A stretch of 64,000 nucleotides of DNA from an uncultured Blastocatellia bacterium (GTDB lineage: Bacteria; Acidobacteriota; Blastocatellia; HR10). The notes under the pieces are model-generated. The model ran no database searches. It saw only the letters and a program-made list of their open reading frames with translations, and was not told where the DNA came from. The translations under genes and the position numbers were made by a program. The stretch is from the NCBI GenBank assembly GCA_937934295.1, contig CALHAI010000006.1, positions 62,001 to 126,000 on the forward strand, in the 5' to 3' direction. Of this stretch, positions 17,164 to 25,901 are shown piece after piece (positions within the stretch are counted from its first letter, which is position 1; every line of letters starts with the position of its first letter).

Positions 17164-18200
17164 AAGAGCGGCAGCGACGACGCGGCGCCCTGATCGCGCG
17201 CGCGCTGACCGGATGCTGGCGCGCTGCGCCGCCGCCGTGGGATCTTCGGCCTGAGGAGCTGGATGATATCGGCCCGCTCCTGCTGGACTCCGGTGTCGCG
17301 GGCTTCATCTGGCGACGGCTTCGCGCTTCTTGCGGAGAGGCCAAGCGCTGGACCTTTCGATTCCACCAGGCTGCTCGCGCATGCGCCCTTTACGCTCTCC
17401 GACAGGAACAGGTGCTCGCCCGCGCGCTCGCTTTCTTCGCCGCGGCCGGAATCGAGCCGCTCCTCGGAAAAGGCTGGGTTGCCGCGCAATCCTATGCGGA
17501 GCCGAACTTGCGACCGTATGGCGATGTGGATCTCTACGTCACGGTCGAGCATGCGGCGCGGGCCTTCGCCCTTCTGCGCGATCCCCAGTTCCCACCGTGC
17601 CCCGTGGACCTTCATGTGGGATTCGCCGAATTGGACGACCGAATGCCGGAGCAGTTATACGCGCGCTCCCGATGCGCTCGATTTGGGGAAACGACGGTGC
17701 GCATCTTCGGGCCAGAAGATCACCTGCGCTTACTGGCGCTTCACCTGCTGCGACACGGTGCGCGGCGTCCGCTCTGGCTCTGTGACGTCGCCGCGGCCCT
17801 GGAAGCGCTCCCCCAAAATTTCGACTGGGGATATTTCCTCAGCGGAGATCGCCGGCGTTCGGAATGGGCGATGATCGCTCTGGCGCTTGCCGAGCAGATG
17901 CTCGGTGCGTGGATCGAAGGCCTCCCGATCGCGCGCGCTCGGCCCCCTCGGTGGATGATCCCGACGATCTGGCGCGAATGGGGGAGGCCTTATCGTCCTC
18001 GCCGGCCGCTAGAGATGGCGCTGCGCTCCCCCCGCTCTCTCGTTCGGGAGCTGATTCACAAGTGGCCGAATCCCATCGAAGCGACGGTGACCGTGGGAGG
18101 AACATTCGAGAGATGGCCGCGCTTCCCGTTTCAACTGGCCGATTGCGTGGTTCGCACCGGGCGATGGCTGCGCCGCATCTGCTCTCACCTCGGCCAGTGA
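17151..18200 (+). CDS. Nucleotidyltransferase family protein (NTP_transf_5-like)
   Basis: The 349-residue protein has the motif block of the uncharacterised PF14907-type nucleotidyltransferases: LLGKGWVAAQSY followed by LRPYGDVDLYV, where Asp-x-Asp is the metal-binding pair. Further on are VDLHVGFAELDD and the EDHLRLLALHLLRHG helix that follows in this family. ATG 17151 is given, but GTG 17160, forming GTGA with the stop of the 42-residue ORF, is equally plausible. It completes a three-gene cassette with the HprK-like kinase. The family transfers a nucleotide or related group to an unknown acceptor; homologous cassettes occur near peptide- or polysaccharide-modifying genes. Confidence 0.8.
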   Translation: MFDVKERQRRRGALIARALTGCWRAAPPPWDLRPEELDDIGPLLLDSGVAGFIWRRLRASCGEAKRWTFRFHQAARACALYALRQEQVLARALAFFAAAGIEPLLGKGWVAAQSYAEPNLRPYGDVDLYVTVEHAARAFALLRDPQFPPCPVDLHVGFAELDDRMPEQLYARSRCARFGETTVRIFGPEDHLRLLALHLLRHGARRPLWLCDVAAALEALPQNFDWGYFLSGDRRRSEWAMIALALAEQMLGAWIEGLPIARARPPRWMIPTIWREWGRPYRPRRPLEMALRSPRSLVRELIHKWPNPIEATVTVGGTFERWPRFPFQLADCVVRTGRWLRRICSHLGQ

Positions 18201-18206
18201 TCCGCC

Positions 18207-19010
18207 TCACGGCCGGAGCGCCGCGCGCATCTTCAAGCTGGCGATCCGCTGCTGAACGGCATCTACGCTCGGCAGATCGGATGGAAGGGAGAAGCTCTCG
18301 GCGCCCGGTGCCAACCCCTCGCGGGCTTCCTCCGCAAGCATCTCGGCATGAGCGCTGGCGATCTGCACATAGGTCTCGAATTCGGCGATCGCCGATGCCC
18401 ACTTCTCCTGCCGCTCGTAGACTTCGCCGAGGTAGTAATGCGCTAAGGGAAATTCGACCGGCGCGCTCAGTTCGATGGCGCGTCGCAACTCCTGTTCTGC
18501 GCGCTCCCACTCCCCCTTTGCCAGATACGCGCGCCCGAGCTCCAGGCGAACGGCTGGCGTCTCGTAGCCCTTTCGGATGGCCTCGCCAAGCTGAGCGATC
18601 GCGTCCTCGAAGAGCTCGGCGTCGAGGAAGACCTTCGCCAGCTCATAATGGATGGCCGGATGCGGATACCCTTTCGTAATGGCCGTTTGAAACTCCGCGA
18701 TCGCGCCTTTCACATCACCGAGGGCGTGAAAAAGGATCTGCGCGAGCTGATAATGCGCTTCAGGGAAATCCGGCTTCAGCTCGATGGCGCGCCGCAGCTC
18801 GGCGGCAGCCAATTCGTACTGCCGCTCGTTGAGCAGCTGTTCAGCGCGCGCGTAATGATCTTCAGCGCGAGGAGCGAGCGAACGGCACGCGGTCAGTATC
18901 CCGAGAACGAGGATCCCCAACGAGACGCCGATATGCCGAGCGCGACTCAGCCAGGTCCGGGAGATCGCCCCATCTCTCGGACGGTCTTCAGGGGAGACGG
19001 CCTTGAACAC
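18207..19010 (-). CDS. TPR-repeat lipoprotein
   Basis: The 267-residue product starts at GTG 19010, three bases after the nfu gene stop. It has a hydrophobic segment ending in a lipobox, GILTAC (Cys about residue 42). About five tetratricopeptide repeats follow (AEQLLNERQYELAAAELRRAIELKPDFPEAH and similar units), then a Ser/Pro-rich tail. It is likely an outer- or inner-membrane-anchored protein-interaction scaffold. Several repeats contain the [YH]xLAxxxxxxG pattern. The long charged N-terminus before the helix leaves the start somewhat uncertain, but no other start codon lies in frame before the signal. Confidence 0.85.
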   Translation of the reverse strand: MFKAVSPEDRPRDGAISRTWLSRARHIGVSLGILVLGILTACRSLAPRAEDHYARAEQLLNERQYELAAAELRRAIELKPDFPEAHYQLAQILFHALGDVKGAIAEFQTAITKGYPHPAIHYELAKVFLDAELFEDAIAQLGEAIRKGYETPAVRLELGRAYLAKGEWERAEQELRRAIELSAPVEFPLAHYYLGEVYERQEKWASAIAEFETYVQIASAHAEMLAEEAREGLAPGAESFSLPSDLPSVDAVQQRIASLKMRAALRP

Positions 19011-19013
19011 ACC

Positions 19014-19610
19014 TTACCACCCGTAGGGCGAATAGTACGGATTCCGCCCAGCCGCGTGATCCGTCGTGTCGAAGATATTTCCGACCTCCGGGATGTGCTC
19101 GCGGATGATCTCCTCGATCCCCATCTTCAACGTGATGTTGGCCGCACCGCATCCCTGACATCCACCACCCATGCGCAGGAAGACGTCATTGTCAATGACG
19201 TCAATCAGCTCGACGAACCCCCCGTGCATGGCGACCGCCGGATTGATGTACTGGTCCAACAGCTCTTGGACCTTCCGGCGAATCTCCTCGCTCGACTTGC
19301 GACGCGCGCGCACCTCTTCGGAGACGGGCGAGACGCCCGAGCGAATGACCTGGCGAATAGCCGCGCCGATCTGCTTGGCCACCGGCACCCAATCCTCGAA
19401 GTCTTCCTTAGTGACGGTGATGACGCTCCCTGAGATGAGGACGGCCGAGATCTGATCGCTGACGGCGAAGATGGCCTCCGCCAGGGGCGATCCCTTCGCC
19501 TCCTGGCGGCTCCGGAAATAGGCCGTCCCTTCGTACACCGAGCGATCCACCGTGAACCGACATCTCGATGGATCGGGTTGGATCTCCGCCATGATTTTGA
19601 TCTCATCCAT
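19014..19610 (-). CDS. NifU-like/Nfu iron-sulfur cluster carrier
   Basis: ATG 19610 has GGAGG 9 bases upstream; the frame continues upstream without a good start. The 198-residue protein has an N-terminal Nfu domain (VDRSVYEGTAYFRS, SPLAEAIFAV, SVITVTKEDFEDW) and a C-terminal NifU domain. The latter has the cluster-binding CxxC in MGGGCQGCGAANITLK. It delivers [4Fe-4S] clusters to client enzymes in the cytosol. The neighbouring ferredoxin oxidoreductase genes and ispG encode iron-sulfur or ferredoxin-linked enzymes, so a local supply role is plausible. It heads an operon with the TPR lipoprotein. Confidence 0.92.
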   Translation of the reverse strand: MDEIKIMAEIQPDPSRCRFTVDRSVYEGTAYFRSRQEAKGSPLAEAIFAVSDQISAVLISGSVITVTKEDFEDWVPVAKQIGAAIRQVIRSGVSPVSEEVRARRKSSEEIRRKVQELLDQYINPAVAMHGGFVELIDVIDNDVFLRMGGGCQGCGAANITLKMGIEEIIREHIPEVGNIFDTTDHAAGRNPYYSPYGW

Positions 19611-19738
19611 CTTGACTGCCCTCCACACGGACGTTGACCGAAGCCCGCTCTTTCTGATCTCGCCGGTGAGCGTCGACTCCGGTCTCTGCACGGCTTTCCA
19701 GAGAGCCGATTCTCAAAAAACGGCCCGCCGCCTCCGAC

Positions 19739-20251
19739 TCACGCCCGACACATGGTGAAGATGTAGCGCAGAATATCCTTGATCGAGACGACGCCCACCG
19801 GAGCGCCATCGGATCGGACGACCGGGAGCCGACGGAACTCACCGATGGACATCTGATGCAGGGCGAAGGCGAGCGTATCGTCCTCGTGCAAGACGACGGG
19901 ATGAGGCGTCATGACTTCGCGCATGCGCAGCGCATTCACGTCCCCCGAAGCGCCAACCAAGTGTAAGAGCGCCCCTCGTTCGGTGAAGATCCCAACGAGC
20001 TTCCCTTCCTCAACGACCAACACGCTCCCAATACGGTGCCGGCGCATCAGTTCAAGCGCCTGGCCGACTGAGTCCTCTGGGGAGAGGATCACCGGTGGCC
20101 GCAACAGGAGCGCGCGGATAGGATCCTCCATCAGGCGCTTTTGCAACCCCTCTTTCGGCTGCGGCAGATCAAGGCCCATGAGATCCTGCAGGCACTGCTC
20201 GCACAGCTCCGCGCCCGGCAAATTGTCATGGCCGCAGCTTGGACAAAGCAT
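19739..20251 (-). CDS. CBS-pair protein with N-terminal zinc ribbon
   Basis: The 170-residue protein begins with a zinc ribbon (MLCPSCGHDNLPGAELCEQC, Cys-x2-Cys twice). A linker and a tandem CBS (Bateman) module follow: PVILSPEDSVGQALELMRRHRIGSVLV and HPVVLHEDDTLAFALHQMSIGEFRRLPVV. Bateman modules bind adenosyl ligands such as AMP, ATP or SAM and regulate partner proteins. It lies 13 bases downstream of the kor beta gene on the same strand, and a second CBS protein starts the operon. A role in sensing energy charge for the oxidoreductase is inference. Confidence 0.88.
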   Translation of the reverse strand: MLCPSCGHDNLPGAELCEQCLQDLMGLDLPQPKEGLQKRLMEDPIRALLLRPPVILSPEDSVGQALELMRRHRIGSVLVVEEGKLVGIFTERGALLHLVGASGDVNALRMREVMTPHPVVLHEDDTLAFALHQMSIGEFRRLPVVRSDGAPVGVVSIKDILRYIFTMCRA

Positions 20252-20264
20252 CGCGATCCTCCAC

Positions 20265-21299
20265 TCATTCGATCACCCAGATGTCGCCGCTCCGCAGAAG
20301 CCTCTCCAAATCTCCCAGCCCGCGCTCGGCGATGGCCGCCTCGACCTGCGCAGTGACCAACTCATCGTAGGTCGGCTTCTCAACGGCGCGGAAGACTCCG
20401 ACCGGAACCGGATACTCCGGGTAATCCATCCGAGCCAGCAGGAAGGCGATGGCCGGATCCGGCCGCTTCTCGTCATGCACGAGGAGATCCGATTCCGTGA
20501 TCCCATCGCCGAGCGTGACGACCTCCAACGTCGTGCCATTCAAGCGAATCCCCTTATCGCGATTCTTCCCGAAGATGAGCGGCTTCCCGTGCTCCAACAC
20601 GACCATGCGATCATCCTTCACCGAGCGATCGGCGAACGGCTCGAAGGCACCATCGTTGAAGATATTGCAGTTCTGCAAGACTTCGACGAAAGCGACGCCC
20701 TTATGCCGCGCCGCGCGCTCCAGAACGGCGGCGAGATGATCCGTATGCCGATCCACCGAGCGCGCGACGAAGGTCGCCTCGGCCGCCAGTGCCAGACAAA
20801 TCGGGTTCACCGGCGTCTCGACCGTGCCCATCGGCGAGGACTTCGTCTTCTTGCCGAACTCCGACGTGGGAGAATATTGCCCCTTCGTCAATCCGTAGAT
20901 GCGATTGTTGAAGAGGATGATCTTGATGTCCACATTCCGGCGCATGGCATGCAGGAGATGATTCCCGCCAATGCTCAATCCATCCCCATCGCCGGTGACG
21001 ACCCATACGGAGAGGTCGGGATTGCAGATCTTGATCCCGGTCGCGATGGCCGGCGCGCGCCCGTGAATGCCGTGAAAGCCGTAGGTGTTCATGTAGTAGG
21101 GGAAGCGGCTGCTGCAGCCGATACCGGAGACGAAGACGAACTTCTCTCGCGGAATGCCCAGCTCGGGCAAGACCTTCTGCATCTGTGCCAAAATGGCATA
21201 ATCGCCGCATCCCGGACACCACCGGACTTCTTGATCCGAGACGAAGTCCTTCTTTGTCAGTTTCACGACCGTCCCGTGTCCGTTTCCTCCCGTTGTCAT
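20265..21299 (-). CDS. korB: 2-oxoacid:ferredoxin oxidoreductase, beta subunit
   Basis: The 344-residue subunit binds thiamine diphosphate and an iron-sulfur cluster and, with the alpha subunit, interconverts a 2-oxoacid (probably 2-oxoglutarate) plus CoA with acyl-CoA, CO2 and reduced ferredoxin. The N-terminal WCPGCGDYAIL, the SGIGCSSRFPYYMNTYGFHG block and the ThDP motif VVTGDGDGLSIGGNHLLHA match KorB. LFNNRIYGLTKGQYSPTS completes the site. The ATG at 21299 overlaps the alpha stop. The two-subunit form without separate delta subunit is typical of aerobes and microaerobes. Substrate preference (2-oxoglutarate versus pyruvate) is from family resemblance only. Confidence 0.92.
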   Translation of the reverse strand: MTTGGNGHGTVVKLTKKDFVSDQEVRWCPGCGDYAILAQMQKVLPELGIPREKFVFVSGIGCSSRFPYYMNTYGFHGIHGRAPAIATGIKICNPDLSVWVVTGDGDGLSIGGNHLLHAMRRNVDIKIILFNNRIYGLTKGQYSPTSEFGKKTKSSPMGTVETPVNPICLALAAEATFVARSVDRHTDHLAAVLERAARHKGVAFVEVLQNCNIFNDGAFEPFADRSVKDDRMVVLEHGKPLIFGKNRDKGIRLNGTTLEVVTLGDGITESDLLVHDEKRPDPAIAFLLARMDYPEYPVPVGVFRAVEKPTYDELVTAQVEAAIAERGLGDLERLLRSGDIWVIE

Positions 21300-23164
21300 A
21301 GCAACTCCCCGATGCGCTCGATGATCTCGCTGATCTTAAACGGTCGCCCCTGCACTTTCGAGAAGGGGATAGCGTCCACCAGGTAGCGACCGCGCAGAAG
21401 CAGCGCCAGGTGTCCCAGATTCAACTCTGGGACTAAGACCTTCTCGAACCGATGAAGGACTTCCCCCAAGTTGCGGGGGAAGGGATTCAAGTACCGGAGG
21501 TGAATGCTGGAGACCGGAGCCCCTTTCTTCTGCCAGTGCTCGACGGCCGAGGTGATCGCGCCATAAGTGCTCCCCCACCCGACGACAAGCACCCTGCCCT
21601 CCGGCTCGCCAAAGACTTCAAGCGGAGGAATATCGTCTGCAATGCGAGCGATCTTCTCCGCGCGCAATCTCACCATCAACTCGTGATTCTGCGGGTCGTA
21701 GCTCACGTTCCCCGTGATATGTTGCTTTTCCAATCCCCCGATACGATGCTCAAGTCCCGGCGTGCCCGGAATCGCCCACGGCCGCGCGAGGGTCTCCGGA
21801 TCTCGGAGATACGGATAGAATCCATTGGGATCGGTTCGGAATCGCAGCTCGATCTTCGGCAACTCCTTGACCGAGGGGAGCCGCCAGGGTTCCGCCCCAT
21901 TGGCGAGGTAGCCGTCCGAGAGCAAGATCACGGGCGTCATGTACTTGGTGGCGATCCGAAAGGCCTCGATGGCCATGGAGAAGCACTCGGCGGGCGTCGC
22001 GGGAGCGACCACCGCGAGGGGACTTTCGCTATTGCGTCCGAAAAGAGCCTGAAGCAGATCGCCCTGTTCGGTCTTAGTGGGCATACCCGTGCTCGGCCCG
22101 GCCCGTTGAATATCGCAGATCACGACAGGCAGCTCCACCATTACGGCGAGATTGATCGCCTCCGACTTCAAGCACATGCCCGGACCGCTTGTGCCCGTCG
22201 CGCCGAGGTAGCCGGCGAAAGCCGCTCCAATGGCCGCGCACATCGCGGCGATCTCGTCCTCGGCTTGAAACGTGCGCACCCCAAAATTCTTGTGAATGGC
22301 TAACTCGTGCAGGATGTCGCTGGCCGGCGTGATCGGATAGCTCGCATAAAAGAGCGGGCGGCCAGCCAACTGCGAGGCCGCGATCAGCCCAAGCGCCAGC
22401 GCCTCGTTGCCCGTGATCTTGCGATAGACACCCGGAGCAATCTGTGCCCGCCGCACCCGATAGTGAACGGTGAAGATCTCGGCAGCCTCCCCATAGGCGT
22501 ACCCAGCCCGCAACGCCGTCGCATTGGCCTGCGCGACCGTCGGATTCTTCTTGAAGCGCGCCTCAATCCACCGCAACGTCGGCTCCAGCGGACGATCGAA
22601 GAGCCAATAGACCAACCCGAGCGCCCAGAAGTTCTTGCACCGCTCCTTGTCCTTGACCGGAAGATCGATCTCGCGCAGAGCGCTCAGCGTCGCCGTCGTC
22701 ATCGGGATCGTGTAGACGCGATACTTCGCCAGTGAGCCATCCTCGAGTGGATTACTCGTGTACCCCGCCTTCTTCAGGTTGTACTCGGTGAAGGCATCCA
22801 CGTTGACGAGAATCATCCCCCCTTCCGGCAAATCCGGAAGATGGACCTTCAGCGCGGCCGGATTGAAGGCGACCAACACATCGGGCTGATCCCCCGGGGT
22901 CCGAACGTCCTGACTGCTGAAGCAAATCTGATAAGCGCTCACACCGGGCAGCGTTCCCGCAGGCGCACGGATCTCCGCCGGATAATCGGGAAACGTCCCG
23001 AGATCATTCCCGACCAGGGCCGTCGTGTTCGTGAAGAGCGTCCCGGTCAGTTGAATCCCATCGCCGGAATCCCCGGCGAACCGAACCGTGACCGTCTCCA
23101 GCTCGACGATCCGATGTCGCACTTCCGGTTCAACGGTCGTGAACGGGCTTGTCTTCTCCCCCAT
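21296..23164 (-). CDS. korA: 2-oxoacid:ferredoxin oxidoreductase, fused gamma-alpha subunit
   Basis: ATG 23164 has GGAGG 5 bases before it; an upstream GTG start (23179) is in frame but lacks an SD. The 622-residue protein joins a gamma-type domain (VRFAGDSGDGIQLTG, about residues 20-210) with the alpha domain. The alpha domain starts around GNEALALGLIAASQLAG and includes YPITPASDI, a ThDP pyrimidine-binding motif. SGPGMCLKSEAINLAVMVELP and a C-terminal transketolase-like domain (VLVVGWGSTYGA) follow. It overlaps korB by 4 bases. A CBS protein lies 18 bases upstream in the same operon. Confidence 0.93.
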   Translation of the reverse strand: MGEKTSPFTTVEPEVRHRIVELETVTVRFAGDSGDGIQLTGTLFTNTTALVGNDLGTFPDYPAEIRAPAGTLPGVSAYQICFSSQDVRTPGDQPDVLVAFNPAALKVHLPDLPEGGMILVNVDAFTEYNLKKAGYTSNPLEDGSLAKYRVYTIPMTTATLSALREIDLPVKDKERCKNFWALGLVYWLFDRPLEPTLRWIEARFKKNPTVAQANATALRAGYAYGEAAEIFTVHYRVRRAQIAPGVYRKITGNEALALGLIAASQLAGRPLFYASYPITPASDILHELAIHKNFGVRTFQAEDEIAAMCAAIGAAFAGYLGATGTSGPGMCLKSEAINLAVMVELPVVICDIQRAGPSTGMPTKTEQGDLLQALFGRNSESPLAVVAPATPAECFSMAIEAFRIATKYMTPVILLSDGYLANGAEPWRLPSVKELPKIELRFRTDPNGFYPYLRDPETLARPWAIPGTPGLEHRIGGLEKQHITGNVSYDPQNHELMVRLRAEKIARIADDIPPLEVFGEPEGRVLVVGWGSTYGAITSAVEHWQKKGAPVSSIHLRYLNPFPRNLGEVLHRFEKVLVPELNLGHLALLLRGRYLVDAIPFSKVQGRPFKISEIIERIGELL

Positions 23165-23182
23165 GCGTTCCTCCACCACGAC

Positions 23183-23650
23183 TCAGGCTCCTTCCGGAGC
23201 CGCGAAGACCTGGTCCGAGCGAGGTGGGAGATTGAACACCTCCGTCGGAAAATGCTCGGCCAGAAAGTCGATGATGTCCCGAACCGAAACCACGCCCGCG
23301 ACGCGATCGCCTTCGACGACAAGCGGGATGTGCCGATACCCCCCTTCCTCCATCCGCCGCATGGCCTCCCAAACGCGATCCTCAGGATGGAGCGTCACGG
23401 GCGACGGCGTCATGAACGATTCGATCGGCGCCTCCCAGTCCACCGGCAGGCCGAGAATCTTCGTCACGACATCCCGCTCGGTGAAGATGCCGCGCAAGCG
23501 CTCCCCCTCGCACACGAGGACGCAATGTGCGCGCTCCCGCTTCATCAATTCCAGCACTTCGCCCACGCGCGTCCCCAGGGCCACGCAGGTCGGTGGGGAC
23601 AAGGGCAACTCGCGAATCCTCGCCTCCCGCAATGTGTCTTCCACCGACAT
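23183..23650 (-). CDS. CBS-pair (Bateman) protein
   Basis: The 155-residue protein is essentially one tandem CBS module: CVALGTRVGEVLELMKRERAHCVLV with GIFTERDVVTKIL, and PVTLHPEDRVWEAMRRMEEGGYRHIPLV with GVVSVRDIIDFLAE. The short tail continues FNLPPRSDQVFAAPEGA. It is the first gene of the kor operon, 18 bases before korA, with a GGA-type SD before ATG 23650. Adenine-nucleotide sensing is the general property of the fold; coupling to KorAB is inferred from position. Confidence 0.88.
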   Translation of the reverse strand: MSVEDTLREARIRELPLSPPTCVALGTRVGEVLELMKRERAHCVLVCEGERLRGIFTERDVVTKILGLPVDWEAPIESFMTPSPVTLHPEDRVWEAMRRMEEGGYRHIPLVVEGDRVAGVVSVRDIIDFLAEHFPTEVFNLPPRSDQVFAAPEGA

Positions 23651-23685
23651 ATCCGTTCCTTCCCGGACTCGCTCGGGAAATATCC

Positions 23686-23714
23686 ATTATACGCGCTCGC
23701 GCGCGGATTGACCA
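23686..23714 (-). promoter_or_regulatory. Promoter of the CBS-korA-korB-CBS operon
   Basis: The minus strand has a perfect TATAAT (23686-23691) and TGGTCA (23709-23714) with a 17-base spacer. The leader to ATG 23650 would be about 30 bases and includes a GGA-rich SD. Confidence 0.55.
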
Positions 23715-23762
23715 GGAGAGGGCAAGCCCTGCAGAGCTGACGCCTCTTTGCTGAGCGCGCGC

Positions 23763-23791
23763 TTTCCTTCGGGAGCGCGTTCCGATAAAAT
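23763..23791 (+). promoter_or_regulatory. Promoter of ispG
   Basis: TAAAAT at 23786-23791, with TTTCCT at 23763-23768 as a weak -35 (17-base spacer). The -10 ends only 11 bases before ATG 23803 and no SD is present, which suggests a leaderless transcript. Confidence 0.45.
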
Positions 23792-23802
23792 GATCATGCG
23801 CT

Positions 23803-25071
<1,269 letters not shown>

Positions 25072-25088
25072 GACGTTAAGCCTTCGAG

Positions 25089-25118
25089 TTGACGATCCGC
25101 AGCCGGTGTCTGTAGAAT
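25089..25118 (+). promoter_or_regulatory. Promoter of pncA
   Basis: TTGACG (25089-25094) and TAGAAT (25113-25118) are spaced by 18 bases. It is followed by a near-perfect anti-SD complement AAAGGAGGTGA at about 25143-25153. Confidence 0.55.
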
Positions 25119-25161
25119 CCACCTAAGCACCGGTGAGGTCAGAAAGGAGGTGACGACCATC

Positions 25162-25779
25162 ATGTCGGCTCGAAAGGCGCTCGTACTTGTGGATGTGCAG
25201 AATGATTTCCTGCCGGGTGGATCGCTCCCCGTGCCGGAAGGGGATCGGATCGTCCCGCTCCTCAACCGATACATTGACCTCTTCCATCGAGCGGGTCTGC
25301 CGATCTACGCGACGCGCGATTGGCATCCGGAGCAGACCCGGCATTTCAAGGCCTATGGGGGCGTGTGGCCGCCACACTGTGTGCAAGGCACGCGAGGCGC
25401 CGAATTTCACCCCGATTTGAATCTCCCGCCGGAGACGATCATTGTCTCGAAGGGAATGGACCCGAACGAGGACAGCTATTCGGGCTTCCAAGGTCGGACG
25501 CCCGATGGGCACACGTTCACCGAGGCGTTGAAAGCGCGCGAGATCGAGCACCTGTATGTCGGTGGCGTCGCCACGGATTACTGCGTGCGCCACACGGTCT
25601 TGGATGCGCGACGCGAAGGATTTCAGGTGACCGTCCTTGAGGATGCGATCCGCGGTGTGGACCTTGTGCCGGGCGATTCCGAACGCGCGCTGCGGGAGAT
25701 GGTCGAGGCCGGAGCCCGCATCGCCCGATGGGAAGATATCGCGCGCGAGATCGCAGCCCGCGCGGAAGCCTCATCATGA
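25162..25779 (+). CDS. pncA: Nicotinamidase
   Basis: PncA deamidates nicotinamide to nicotinate in NAD salvage. The 205-residue protein shows the complete catalytic and metal sets. The nucleophile Cys is in GVATDYCVRHT, the catalytic Lys in IIVSKGMDPNEDSYSGF and the catalytic Asp in LVDVQNDF (Asp11). Metal ligands are in TRDWHPEQTRHF (Asp, His, His), and there is a typical WPPHCVQGT stretch. ATG 25162 is preferred, 11 bases after AGGAGG; GTG 25150, which overlaps the SD itself, is less likely. It has its own promoter and stands alone between ispG and rpsA. Confidence 0.94.
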   Translation: MSARKALVLVDVQNDFLPGGSLPVPEGDRIVPLLNRYIDLFHRAGLPIYATRDWHPEQTRHFKAYGGVWPPHCVQGTRGAEFHPDLNLPPETIIVSKGMDPNEDSYSGFQGRTPDGHTFTEALKAREIEHLYVGGVATDYCVRHTVLDARREGFQVTVLEDAIRGVDLVPGDSERALREMVEAGARIARWEDIAREIAARAEASS

Positions 25780-25805
25780 GCGATCCCGACGCTCGACTAC
25801 GTCGC

Positions 25806-25835
25806 TTGACAAAGCCGAAATCGAAATAGTAGATT
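25806..25835 (+). promoter_or_regulatory. Promoter of rpsA
   Basis: A perfect TTGACA (25806-25811) and TAGATT (25830-25835) have an 18-base spacer. The expected transcript start near 25842 gives a leader of about 60 bases. Confidence 0.6.
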
Positions 25836-25844
25836 TTGCACTCG

Positions 25845-25873
25845 CATTGTCGGCCATCCTGACACAATGTCAG
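25845..25873 (+). promoter_or_regulatory. Alternative hairpins in the rpsA leader
   Basis: CTGACA / TGTCAG (25859-25864 and 25868-25873) form a perfect 6-bp stem with a CAA loop. CATTGT (25845-25850) can instead pair with ACAATG (25864-25869). The pairings share bases and exclude each other. They lie 28-57 bases before the rpsA ATG, where S1 autoregulation acts in other bacteria. Confidence 0.35.
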
Positions 25874-25901
25874 AAATGACGACGAGCGAGAGGCGATTGC
25901 A

